Notes: generated from the sequence alone by a model not told the origin. A DNA stretch of 7,295 nt from Candidatus Martarchaeota archaeon (GCA_023487825.1 JAMDBP010000012.1:1-7295); one strand, 5' to 3'. Counted from the stretch's first letter, positions 1-6,572 are shown. Numbers and translations are program-made.

Positions 1-1263
1 ATGCCCTGTGACCAGCTGTGCCCCAAGCGGCATACCATCAACATAATCATAAGGGAAGGAGATATGGGGGAAGCCTCCAAGATTTGGAGGTATGGTAAAC
101 AGGTCCATAGAGTAGCTCTCAACAGGCGAGAGCTTCTTCACGTCTGATATCCTTGGCGCTTTTATCGGCAGTGTAGGAGAGAGGATATAACCCTCTTTCA
201 GCATTCTGTCCATTTCTCGTATCAGCATTCCGCGTATCACAAGCGCTTTCGTATAGTATTTGTCCTTGACGCTCTCGCTCCTTATGAAGGTGCCAAGAAG
301 TATTCTCCTCTTTGCCTCAATTCCAAAGTTCTCCCTTGCATCCGTGAAGAACTCATTATACTGCTTGTAAAAATCCTCTGACATGAGACCATACTTGTAT
401 CCTGTATACTTTGCAAGGTTTGTCGATGCCTCTGCCATAGCTATTATGTAATAAGGGGCGATGGCCATCTCCATGATCGATGAATCAACATGCGTAATCT
501 CATATGTACTTCCAAGTCTGTTCAGGAGCTTCTCAAAAGCTGTTTTTATGCTCGGATCTGCCTTTTCAAGCATCCCATTAATTACAAATATCTTCTTCCT
601 GCGCTCCGCTGTTATCTTATCTACAGCGCATGTAGTGTCATAATCATCCCTTCCTCTCATCATGTCAAAAACAATCCTTGCATCATCGCTGCTCCTTGCC
701 ATGACTCCTATCTTGTCAAGAGAGTTTGCATAATCTATAAGCCCGTATCTTGATACTGCGCCATATGTCGGTGTAAAGCCGACAACACCGTTAAGGGCAG
801 CTGGAGTGGCTATACTTCCTCCTGTAGACTCTGCTACGGAGACCTGATACTTCATCAGGGCTACTGCAACAGCCGCGCCGCTGCTCGATCCTCCGGCAGC
901 ATACTCCCTGTCAAATGCGTTCCTTGCACATACCTCTGTATTTGTACCGAAGGTGCCAAAGCCAAACTCATCCATTGCTGTGACTCCTGCAAAAGCAAAC
1001 TTCTTGTCTGACAGTATGCGCTCTACAGCAGTAGCGTTGAAACTGGGCACATATCCTTTAAGCATCTTTGAACCTGCATCTGTCTCAAAGCCCTTTACGC
1101 AGATATTGGCCTTGGTGCTGAATAGAAAGCCAGGATTAGTCTTATTGTTAATCACATTGAATGCATGATACTCTTCATTGAGCTTCTCCAGCTGTGCAAA
1201 AAGATTATCATAGTAATCCTTCGGCTTCTCAATCCTATTGAATTCTTCTATATAACTGGTCAT
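1..1263 (-). CDS. gatA: Glutamyl/aspartyl-tRNA(Gln/Asn) amidotransferase subunit A (GatA), C-terminus cut by window edge
   Basis: This is the catalytic amidase subunit of the GatCAB complex, which releases ammonia from glutamine for amidation of Glu-tRNA(Gln) or Asp-tRNA(Asn) in the cytosol. The 421 visible codons form an amidase-signature enzyme. Catalytic Lys51 lies in STKANICVKG, the Ser pair 126/127 in GGSSSG, and the nucleophile Ser150 in ESTGGSI. YYIIAMAEASTNLAKY (271-286), KRR (318-320) and Asp387 in YSMDLFT match the regions that hold glutamine in characterised GatA. Oddities: the usual SDTGGSIRQPA reads ESTGGSIATPA, the usual KPTYGR reads TPTYGA, and KDN reads KAN at the lysine. The ATG is preceded by a strong AAGGAAGG and starts 11 bp after the gatC stop. 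Perhaps 50 to 70 C-terminal residues are missing. A stand-alone amidase is unlikely given adjacent gatC. Identity is clear; GatCAB membership is inferred from the neighbour. Confidence 0.93.
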   Translation of the reverse strand, partial: MTSYIEEFNRIEKPKDYYDNLFAQLEKLNEEYHAFNVINNKTNPGFLFSTKANICVKGFETDAGSKMLKGYVPSFNATAVERILSDKKFAFAGVTAMDEFGFGTFGTNTEVCARNAFDREYAAGGSSSGAAVAVALMKYQVSVAESTGGSIATPAALNGVVGFTPTYGAVSRYGLIDYANSLDKIGVMARSSDDARIVFDMMRGRDDYDTTCAVDKITAERRKKIFVINGMLEKADPSIKTAFEKLLNRLGSTYEITHVDSSIMEMAIAPYYIIAMAEASTNLAKYTGYKYGLMSEDFYKQYNEFFTDARENFGIEAKRRILLGTFIRSESVKDKYYTKALVIRGMLIREMDRMLKEGYILSPTLPIKAPRISDVKKLSPVESYSMDLFTIPPNLGGFPHISFPYDYVDGMPLGAQLVTGH

Positions 1264-1274
1264 CCGATCCTTCC

Positions 1275-1544
1275 TTATAATTTTGGCCCAACGATATAGC
1301 CGTTGCTGGTCTTTGACCTCTTCTTCAGGCTCTCTGTATCTGCAAATGGCCTTACTGTATCCTCTCTCAATCTTCCAGGAACCTCTACAGGATGATAAGC
1401 AGGCTCTCCACTCGCTTCAATGGATGAGAGCTCATCAAAATAAGCTATTACCTGTTCGAAATCCTTCTTTATCTGCACACGCTCCTCATCGCTGACTCTA
1501 AGCCTTGTTATCTTCAGAAGCCTGTCAAACTCTTTATCCTGCAT
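1275..1544 (-). CDS. gatC: Amidotransferase subunit C (GatC)
   Basis: GatC is a small subunit that wraps around GatA and tethers it to GatB. The 89-residue protein has the family layout: an N-terminal helix with LLKITRLRVSDEE (positions 9-21), a second helix ending YFDELSSIEASG (about 38-49), then HPVEVPGRLREDTV (54-67) and the C-terminal NGYIVGPKL. Length is typical. I chose ATG at 1544 over the in-frame TTG at 1553. An AAGGA at 1559-1555 sits 10 nt before the ATG but would lie almost on top of the TTG. It is followed by gatA after 11 bp, so the two are surely cotranscribed. The 66 bp between nop5 and this gene hold T-rich runs on the coding strand that could end nop5 transcripts, but I see no convincing TATA box, so readthrough from nop5 is possible. 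Confidence 0.92.
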   Translation of the reverse strand: MQDKEFDRLLKITRLRVSDEERVQIKKDFEQVIAYFDELSSIEASGEPAYHPVEVPGRLREDTVRPFADTESLKKRSKTSNGYIVGPKL

Positions 1545-1610
1545 ACAGATCAAATCCTTGCCGCAATGCCATTAAAACTTTTTTGTACAACAATCCAAAA
1601 GAAAAGGTTA

Positions 1611-2390
1611 CTATTTATTCTTTTTACCTTGATTCTTGTTCCTGTTCAGGGATTTTTTCAGATCCTCTTTCAGCCTGTCTGCTATGTAATTCTTTGAGAA
1701 TGCGTCTGCCCTTGCGGCGATAGCAAGCTTTGTAGCGTATACTCTTGCTATCCTTCCTCTGTCCTCCCTTCCCGCATTTGCTATGTCCTGCATCTTGAAT
1801 AAAGCTCCGTATTTTGGAGGTTTGGATCCGAACTTAAGATGTTTGAACAATGCCTTTTCTGCTCCGAGGAGCTGTATTGTGCTTGCAGGCATGAGCGCAA
1901 GCTTTTCCACCGAACCAGCCTTCATAAGCAGCTCAGCGGCAATCTTGTAATCTATAAGTGCAGTAACATTTGGCATGAGCCTCTCTGCGCTCTCCTTTAT
2001 GTACTCGAGAATCTTCTCATTGAGCTCTATCATCTTTATCTCATGTTCGGCTATGCTCTTCAGAAGGGCATACTCCTTTTCCTCAGGATCTGCTCCCATG
2101 CTGTTCTGTGCGCTCTCTGCAACATTGCCTGCGCTCTCTCCGAATATCCTCTCAAGGTCCTCTGCGCTTGCAGCCCTCTTTTCCTTCCCATACTCGGCAA
2201 CAAACATGGCATAGCTCCTAGGGCTTCCGGTCTTCAGCTCCGGGAAGTACATGCTGTACCACTCCTCAAGCTTCTCGTTCATCAGATTGATCATGCGTTC
2301 ATTCTCAGTGTACGTGGAGAATGCCTGTATGAGCGAGTGGTCCATCTTGGAATAGGCTTCGCTGACGTTTATCTTCGCGTTTTCCAGCAA
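1611..2390 (-). CDS. nop5: Nop5/Nop56-family C/D box sRNP core protein, N-terminally reduced
   Basis: Nop5 bridges the L7Ae-bound guide RNA and the methyltransferase fibrillarin in archaeal box C/D sRNPs, which methylate rRNA and tRNA 2'-OH groups. The 259 residues hold a coiled-coil domain (about 1-138, with INLMNEKLEEWYSMYFPEL at 34-52 and NSMGAD at 96-101). The RNA-binding Nop domain follows (about 139-247, with MPASTIQLLGAEKALFKHL at 167-185, KPPKYG, GRIAR and KLAIAARADAF), then a short Lys-rich tail. The start is TTG at 2390 with a GAGG six bases upstream. The open frame continues 19 codons further upstream without a standard start codon. The N-terminal fibrillarin-binding alpha/beta domain, present in Nop5 proteins of about 400 residues, is largely absent. 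A possible frameshifted 5' end is described in the findings. Nop5 is often next to the fibrillarin gene; here the next gene is gatC. Family assignment is secure; the exact N-terminus is not. Confidence 0.9.
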   Translation of the reverse strand: MLENAKINVSEAYSKMDHSLIQAFSTYTENERMINLMNEKLEEWYSMYFPELKTGSPRSYAMFVAEYGKEKRAASAEDLERIFGESAGNVAESAQNSMGADPEEKEYALLKSIAEHEIKMIELNEKILEYIKESAERLMPNVTALIDYKIAAELLMKAGSVEKLALMPASTIQLLGAEKALFKHLKFGSKPPKYGALFKMQDIANAGREDRGRIARVYATKLAIAARADAFSKNYIADRLKEDLKKSLNRNKNQGKKNK

Positions 2391-2406
2391 ACGCTTCCTC
2401 TTTTCC

Positions 2407-2412
2407 TTTATA
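2407..2412 (-). promoter_or_regulatory. Candidate TATA box for nop5
   Basis: TATAAA on the minus strand lies about 20 bp upstream of the TTG start. With the usual archaeal spacing of about 25 bp, transcription would start at or just inside the start codon, so it fits a leaderless transcript poorly. A TATTTAT further upstream (minus strand, 2479-2470) is an alternative that would give a leader of roughly 50 to 60 nt containing the GAGG. The choice matters for deciding the real N-terminus of Nop5. Confidence 0.35.
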
Positions 2413-2469
2413 CTCTCGCTTACAGAATCACCAAATGCAAAATACAGCTAACTAACATACAAGGTAAAG

Positions 2470-2479
2470 AATAAATAAT
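2470..2479 (+). promoter_or_regulatory. Candidate TATA box for the glyS operon
   Basis: AATAAATAAT lies about 25 bp upstream of a predicted transcription start near 2500, leaving a leader of roughly 20 nt. That leader contains AGAGG at 2509-2513, six bases before the glyS ATG, a normal archaeal ribosome binding site. The box sits in the only AT-rich stretch of the 129-bp divergent nop5/glyS spacer. Confidence 0.5.
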
Positions 2480-2519
2480 CTTCATACTTCAATCCTTTTA
2501 GTTATCATAGAGGCATAGC

Positions 2520-4001
2520 ATGGAAAAGAGCGAGTTGCGTTCAGAGGACATTATAAAAAGAAGGTCAATCTTCTACAAGGCATTCGGCATATACGGTGAG
2601 CCTGCAGGCTTCTATGATTTCGGGCCGATAGGCCTTGCGATAAAGCGGAATATAGAGAGAGCATGGAGGAAGGCTGTTCCTGAGCATCCGGGCTTCATAG
2701 AGATAGAGGTTACAACTCTTGCTCCCGAACCTGTATTCAAGGCAAGCGGCCATCTCTCAACATTTACCGATCCCATAATAGTCTGCAGCTCCTGCCATTC
2801 CGGGAACAGGGCAGACAAGATCCTGGAAAGCTTCTATTCAAAGAAGAACGACAAGGCAGCCATAACTGCGCTCAGGAAGATGGACATAAACGGCATGGAA
2901 GCCGAGATAAAGAAGAACAAGCTGAAATGCGAGAAATGCGGCACAGAACTTACGGGCAAGGTTGAGTACTTCAACCTGATGTTCAAGACACATGCCGGTC
3001 AGGGCACAGCTGAACCAATGTACCTGAGGCCTGAAACCGCACAGGGCATATTCATGGACTTCAAGGAGCTATACAGGCTCAACTCTCTCAAGCTGCCATG
3101 TGCAATCTGCCAGTCTGGAAAGGCCTACAGGAATGAGATCTCTCCAAGGCAGCAGCTTGTGCGCATGCGTGAATTCACGCAGATGGAAGCAGAGCTCTTC
3201 TATGATCCAAAGACAGACTTCAGCAGTACGCCTCTTGGCGAACATTCCAAGAGCAATAAGATATTCGATACAAAGATACTCTTTGCAGAGAGCGGAAAGG
3301 ATCCGAAGCAGATAAGCATAAAAGAGCTGATAGACACTAAGAAGGTTCCTAACGAGTACTTCGCATTCATGATCTACAAGGATTACGAGTTCATGAAGAG
3401 CATAGGCTTCGAGACAGAGGAGTACTGGTTCAGGGAGATAGAGAAGGAGGAGCTGCCGCACTATTCAAGGTGCAACCTTGATGTCGAGATTGAGACATCA
3501 TACGGAACCATAGAGGTTACAGGCATAGCTGACAGGGGCACATTCGACCTGCAATCGCATTCAAAGCTGTCAGGAGAGGATCTTTCAATAATGAACGGGG
3601 AGGAGAAGGTGCTTCCAAGCGTCGCAGAACTCAGCATAGGCCTTGACAGAATACTTCTTGCAATGCTTGACAAGAAGACAGTTGATGATAAGGAAAGGGG
3701 ATGGAAGTGGCTGAAGCTGGAAAAGAGCATAGCGCCTTACGATTACTCCATATTCCCTCTTCAGAAGGACGAGAAGCTTGTAACAATGGCCATGAAGATA
3801 AGCGAGCACCTGAGGAAGAAGGGATTGAAATGCAATTATTCAGACTCAGCCAGCATAGGCAAGCGCTATGCAAAGAGCGACGAAATAGGGATCGCGAATG
3901 CAATAACTATCGACTTCCAGAGCCTTGAGGACAACACGGTTACAATAAGGGACAGGAACACTGCAGAACAGAGGCGCATAAAATGGGAAGAGATATCCTA
4001 A
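2520..4001 (+). CDS. glyS: Glycyl-tRNA synthetase, archaeal/eukaryotic alpha2 type
   Basis: This class II synthetase charges tRNA(Gly) with glycine in the cytosol. Seen in order: the GlyRS N-terminal signature FYDFGPIGLAIKRNI (31-45); motif 1 around GFIEIEVTTLAPEPVFKASGH (58-78); paired cysteines C89/C92 and C137/C140 as a probable zinc site; YLRPETAQGIF (168-178); motif 2 GKAYRNEISPR to MREFTQMEAELF (200-227) with Arg204; motif 3 PSVAELSIGLDRIL (366-379) with Arg377; and an anticodon-binding domain from about IAPYDYSIFPL (404-414) to the end. At 493 residues it is shorter than many archaeal enzymes (around 550 or more, from memory). C194 and C197 form an extra CxxC just before motif 2, where other GlyRS usually have Phe and Ala. 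ATG is supported by AGAGG six bases upstream. It is the first gene of an operon; its last 19 bp overlap the glycosylase gene. Confidence 0.97.
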   Translation: MEKSELRSEDIIKRRSIFYKAFGIYGEPAGFYDFGPIGLAIKRNIERAWRKAVPEHPGFIEIEVTTLAPEPVFKASGHLSTFTDPIIVCSSCHSGNRADKILESFYSKKNDKAAITALRKMDINGMEAEIKKNKLKCEKCGTELTGKVEYFNLMFKTHAGQGTAEPMYLRPETAQGIFMDFKELYRLNSLKLPCAICQSGKAYRNEISPRQQLVRMREFTQMEAELFYDPKTDFSSTPLGEHSKSNKIFDTKILFAESGKDPKQISIKELIDTKKVPNEYFAFMIYKDYEFMKSIGFETEEYWFREIEKEELPHYSRCNLDVEIETSYGTIEVTGIADRGTFDLQSHSKLSGEDLSIMNGEEKVLPSVAELSIGLDRILLAMLDKKTVDDKERGWKWLKLEKSIAPYDYSIFPLQKDEKLVTMAMKISEHLRKKGLKCNYSDSASIGKRYAKSDEIGIANAITIDFQSLEDNTVTIRDRNTAEQRRIKWEEIS

Positions 4002-4858
4002 ACATAAAGGGTCCCTTTGACATAAGGAACAGTATAGAGAGCGGACAGCCACTTGCATTCCATGCAGATTATGGATACAAAGGCAAATCCTTTGCACTAT
4101 CATATGCGACATCAAAAGGAGTGATAGATGCTACGCTCAAAGGAAAGAAGCTAAGCTATTCCTGGAATGGAGATTATAATTCAAGGAGTGCAAAGGAGGA
4201 GATAGAGAAACGCTTACACATAAAGGACAACATGCCATCGATATACAAGAGGATAAGCACCGATGAGTTCATGGAGAGTGCAATATCCGCATACAATGGC
4301 ATGCGTGTAACGCAGAATGATCCATGGGAGACTACATTATGCTTCATACTCTCCCAATTCAACAACATCAAGAGGATACGCGGCTCTGTTCGAATGCTGA
4401 TAAATACTTACGGTACAGAGATTGATGGAAGCGAAAGGAAGCTCTTCCCTTCCGCAGAGCAGATTAAGAGTGCAAGTATAGAGGAGCTGATGAGACACGG
4501 CGCAGGCTTCCGTGCAAAGTACATAAAGCACGCGGCGAACTTCTGCTCAGATAATCTTGACCTAAATTCGCTTTACAGGAAGGATTATGAAGATGCAAAG
4601 GAAGCTATTATGGAGATAGATGGCGTTGGAGACAAGGTTGCAGACTGCATAATGCTCTTCGCATACAATAAGATGGAAGCCTTCCCGATAGACACCTGGG
4701 TGCAAAGGGTTTTGGAGACGGTATACTTCAACGGCAGGAAGAAGAGAATAAAGGAGCTGCACCGGTTTGCATCAGAGAGATGGTCTGGAATGGAAGGATA
4801 TGCGCAGCAGTACCTATTCTGGCACGCACGATCGATGAAGTTAAAGGTGAAAGCATGA
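3983..4858 (+). CDS. ogg1: OGG1-type 8-oxoguanine DNA glycosylase/AP lyase (HhH-GPD)
   Basis: It probably removes 8-oxoguanine opposite cytosine and nicks the abasic site, in base excision repair. The 291 residues match the full OGG1 plan rather than the shorter OGG2 type. There is an N-terminal OGG domain (about 8-105, with SIESGQPLAF at 18-26), then NGMRVTQNDPWETTLCFILSQFNNIKRI (105-132), then a helix-hairpin-helix with EIDGVGDKVADC (211-222). The expected catalytic Lys218 and Asp237 (FPIDTWV) are 19 apart, the same spacing as Lys249/Asp268 in human OGG1. Cys222 lines up with human Cys253 in the base-recognition pocket. ATG is inside glyS, overlapping it by 19 bp in another frame, with GAGG eight bases upstream. 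The stop overlaps the next start as ATGA, so translation is probably coupled. Function comes from motif matching and is strong; preferred substrate is inferred. Confidence 0.92.
   Translation: MGRDILNIKGPFDIRNSIESGQPLAFHADYGYKGKSFALSYATSKGVIDATLKGKKLSYSWNGDYNSRSAKEEIEKRLHIKDNMPSIYKRISTDEFMESAISAYNGMRVTQNDPWETTLCFILSQFNNIKRIRGSVRMLINTYGTEIDGSERKLFPSAEQIKSASIEELMRHGAGFRAKYIKHAANFCSDNLDLNSLYRKDYEDAKEAIMEIDGVGDKVADCIMLFAYNKMEAFPIDTWVQRVLETVYFNGRKKRIKELHRFASERWSGMEGYAQQYLFWHARSMKLKVKA
4844..4850 (+). promoter_or_regulatory. Ribosome binding site fixing the translin-family start
   Basis: AAGGTGA lies four bases before the ATG at 4855 and is the best Shine-Dalgarno match in the window. It favours ATG 4855 over the upstream in-frame ATG at 4780, which would add 25 residues read through the glycosylase C-terminus and resembling nothing in the translin family. 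Confidence 0.85.
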
Positions 4859-5415
4859 TAAACGACATAAAGCAGGTTGAGAAGAGGATGCAGGATCTTG
4901 AGGAGCAGAGAGAGCAGGTCTTATCCTTATCAAGGGAGCTTATACGCAATGCAGGAAAGGCGATAGTTGCGATGCATGCCAAGGACAGCGCCAAGGCAAA
5001 GAAGATCCTGTCAGAGATGGAGTCCATAAGAAACAAGCTGGTAGATGTTGAAAAGGGATTAGAGTATAATTCACTGCAGGCGCATCAGGAGTATGTTGAA
5101 GCAAGGATACTCGACGGGATAATCACAAAGGAGAAGATACTTGGGATGAAGGAGCTTGGTGTAGATGAGAAAGCATATGCTCTTGGACTGATGGACGTAG
5201 TCGGGGAGCTAAAGAGAGAGGCGATAGACTCGCTGCTCAATAACAATCCCAAAGTCGCTGAGAGGTATTACAACTTTATGGTAGACATATACGATTCAAC
5301 GCTTCACCTCAGATTTGCAAACGCCGTGCTGCCTGATTTCAGGAGGAAGCAGGATTCTGCAAGGATACAGGTCGAGAATACTGCAAGCGAGATACTTAGG
5401 ACAAAGCAGAGATGA
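4855..5415 (+). CDS. Translin/Trax-family RNA-binding protein, probable ribonuclease
   Basis: The predicted all-helical protein of 186 residues matches the translin superfamily along its length: QEYVEA (78-83), then LGVDEKAYALGLMDVVGELKREAID (101-125), a helix with NFMVDIYDSTLHLRFANA (140-157), and the terminal DFRRKQDSARIQVENT signature (161-176). Eukaryotic Translin and Trax assemble into C3PO, whose Trax subunits cleave RNA with a cluster of acidic residues. Here Glu79/Glu82 and Asp114/Glu118 keep the spacing of that cluster, so a Trax-like nuclease is more likely than a purely binding Translin. Archaea with a single homologue form homo-oligomers. Start ATG 4855 overlaps the glycosylase stop (ATGA). 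Its stop lies one base from the stop of the convergent membrane-protein gene, so the operon has no room for a separate terminator. Family is confident; RNA target is unknown. Confidence 0.88.
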   Translation: MINDIKQVEKRMQDLEEQREQVLSLSRELIRNAGKAIVAMHAKDSAKAKKILSEMESIRNKLVDVEKGLEYNSLQAHQEYVEARILDGIITKEKILGMKELGVDEKAYALGLMDVVGELKREAIDSLLNNNPKVAERYYNFMVDIYDSTLHLRFANAVLPDFRRKQDSARIQVENTASEILRTKQR

Positions 5416-5416
5416 G

Positions 5417-6001
5417 CTATAATATTGAACCAAGGTAACCTCCCAATGCGGCTAGTACCGGTATTGAAAGATTATCATTTACCAGATTGCTTGCATCCCC
5501 AATCATTCCTATTATAGAAGAGAGTATGGCTATCAGAGCAGCTCCTGTAAGTATGTAGGTAAAAATCATACTAACAAGGATTCCCATGCCTATTCCTACT
5601 GGCGACCTTCTCCTTTGGAGCAATGCCTTTGTCATGCCGCTGACAGAGTCCCCGAACGTAAGGCAGACTGTAGACGCTATAATTATCTGAGGACCAAAGA
5701 GTGCCATTGCAAACAGACTGCCGATTATCCAATATGGTATGCGCACCTTTTTCCATTTCTTCTTGAAATCACCGTTTATAGTGCTCCTTGAAAAACTCCT
5801 CAACAACATCGCTGTAGGGGTATTGTAATCATAACGTATTCTTAAAAATTCAGACAAGAGCATGAATGCAAGATATATTATGTAAATTGCAAGTTCTGCA
5901 AATCTGGAAAAGCCCAGGAATACGAAGAGAATAGGCCAGAATGTCAGAAGTACATGTGCAAGCTTGCGTTTTGCCTCAAAGCGCAAATGACTATTTGCCA
6001 T
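5417..6001 (-). CDS. SEC59/dolichol-kinase-like integral membrane protein (probable CTP-dependent lipid kinase)
   Basis: This is a 194-residue polytopic membrane protein with about five or six hydrophobic segments (roughly 13-31, 36-53, 89-103, 105-116, 136-166, 178-194). Family marks are an N-terminal KRKLAHVL, EFLRIRYDYN (51-60), a GDS (117-119) within LTFGDSVSGMTKALL, SPVG (133-136) and a C-terminal DNLSIP (176-181). These match the SEC59/DGK1/VTE5 group and relatives of phosphatidate cytidylyltransferase. Those enzymes use CTP to phosphorylate polyprenols or diacylglycerol, so an archaeal role in dolichol-phosphate salvage is plausible. I chose ATG 6001, which overlaps the upstream kinase gene by 11 bp; GTG 6010 and TTG 6004 are alternatives adding up to three residues. 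No ribosome binding site is obvious, so coupling to the upstream gene is likely. The exact lipid substrate cannot be read from sequence; a bare cytidylyltransferase is the main alternative. Confidence 0.72.
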   Translation of the reverse strand: MANSHLRFEAKRKLAHVLLTFWPILFVFLGFSRFAELAIYIIYLAFMLLSEFLRIRYDYNTPTAMLLRSFSRSTINGDFKKKWKKVRIPYWIIGSLFAMALFGPQIIIASTVCLTFGDSVSGMTKALLQRRRSPVGIGMGILVSMIFTYILTGAALIAILSSIIGMIGDASNLVNDNLSIPVLAALGGYLGSIL

Positions 6002-6572
6002 CAAAAACACACTGCGCTACCATGCGGCTTTTTGATCTGAGGTCATCCTTTGCGTTAGAATTATTATCTAAGGAGAAATCAGACCTCTCTATAATATCAT
6101 TTACCCCTACTATGAGCTTTACAGAGTCCTTCCTTTTAACCTCTTCCGAACCCTTAATTATATCTCCTTCTGTTCTTGCAATGACCCTGTTTATCCTAAT
6201 GGACATGTCTGCAAATATGTTGACTATGAAGCAGTTTTTGCTTCCAAAGCCTGCAACTATCCACTCTGCAAGTTTGTTCTCGTATAAACCATCAATTATT
6301 ACGCTGCCTGACTGGTAAAGAGCATCTGCTGCCCTGAGGAGACGCGGTCTTGCAGCCTCAAAGCACTCTACCGCTCCCTCCTGTCTGATGAAATCAGAAA
6401 GACCATTAAATCCATTATCCTTTGCAAAGGAGCGCATCTCCTTGCCTACGCTCAGAACATGGCCATTAAATTCCTCCCTAAGCATAGAAGAGAGTTCGGT
6501 CTTTCCGCTTCCCGAATATCCTGTTACCATTATTACTTTATTTTTTTCAGGAATTTTTTTAGAAACTGCCAT
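5991..6572 (-). CDS. UPF0200-like P-loop NMP/dephospho-CoA kinase-related protein
   Basis: This is a 193-residue P-loop NTPase. Walker A is GYSGSGKT (18-25). After it come MRSFAKDNGFNGLSDFIRQEG (46-66), the strand VIIDGLYE (91-98), FADMSIRINRVIART (120-134), a KRKDS (146-150) where relatives have an Arg-Asp lid motif, then VGVNDIIERSDFSLDNNS (155-172). This order matches archaeal UPF0200, which is related to dephospho-CoA and nucleoside-monophosphate kinases. The true substrate of that group is not well established as far as I know. I chose ATG 6572, four bases after the Nudix stop and preceded by GAGTGAG. An upstream TTG at 6584 would overlap Nudix by 8 bp and add four residues. It is the middle gene of the Nudix-kinase-SEC59 operon. 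The 5' half is the surest part; the substrate is unknown. Confidence 0.8.
   Translation of the reverse strand: MAVSKKIPEKNKVIMVTGYSGSGKTELSSMLREEFNGHVLSVGKEMRSFAKDNGFNGLSDFIRQEGAVECFEAARPRLLRAADALYQSGSVIIDGLYENKLAEWIVAGFGSKNCFIVNIFADMSIRINRVIARTEGDIIKGSEEVKRKDSVKLIVGVNDIIERSDFSLDNNSNAKDDLRSKSRMVAQCVFDGK

Noticed and set aside
2420..2445. FGDSVS upstream of nop5 repeated as FGDSVSG in the SEC59-like protein
   Set aside because: The two segments sit in unrelated folds and the shared six residues have different surroundings, so I treat it as coincidence.
1839..2474. A 211-codon plus-strand open frame opposite nop5
   Set aside because: It is antisense to a well-conserved Nop5. Its translation is rich in Cys and Leu in the way of a shadow frame, and it matches nothing I recognise.
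2391..2519. Box C/D sRNA in the nop5/glyS spacer
   Set aside because: I could not find a C box (RTGATGA) and D box (CTGA) pair with proper spacing; the spacer is explained by two promoters and leaders.
3069..3461. A 130-codon minus-strand open frame inside glyS
   Set aside because: It lies fully within conserved GlyRS motif 2 and following sequence, with no ribosome binding site or recognisable domain.
4780..4854. N-terminal extension of the translin-family gene
   Set aside because: The 25 extra codons are an out-of-frame reading of the glycosylase C-terminus, and the AAGGTGA site clearly serves ATG 4855.
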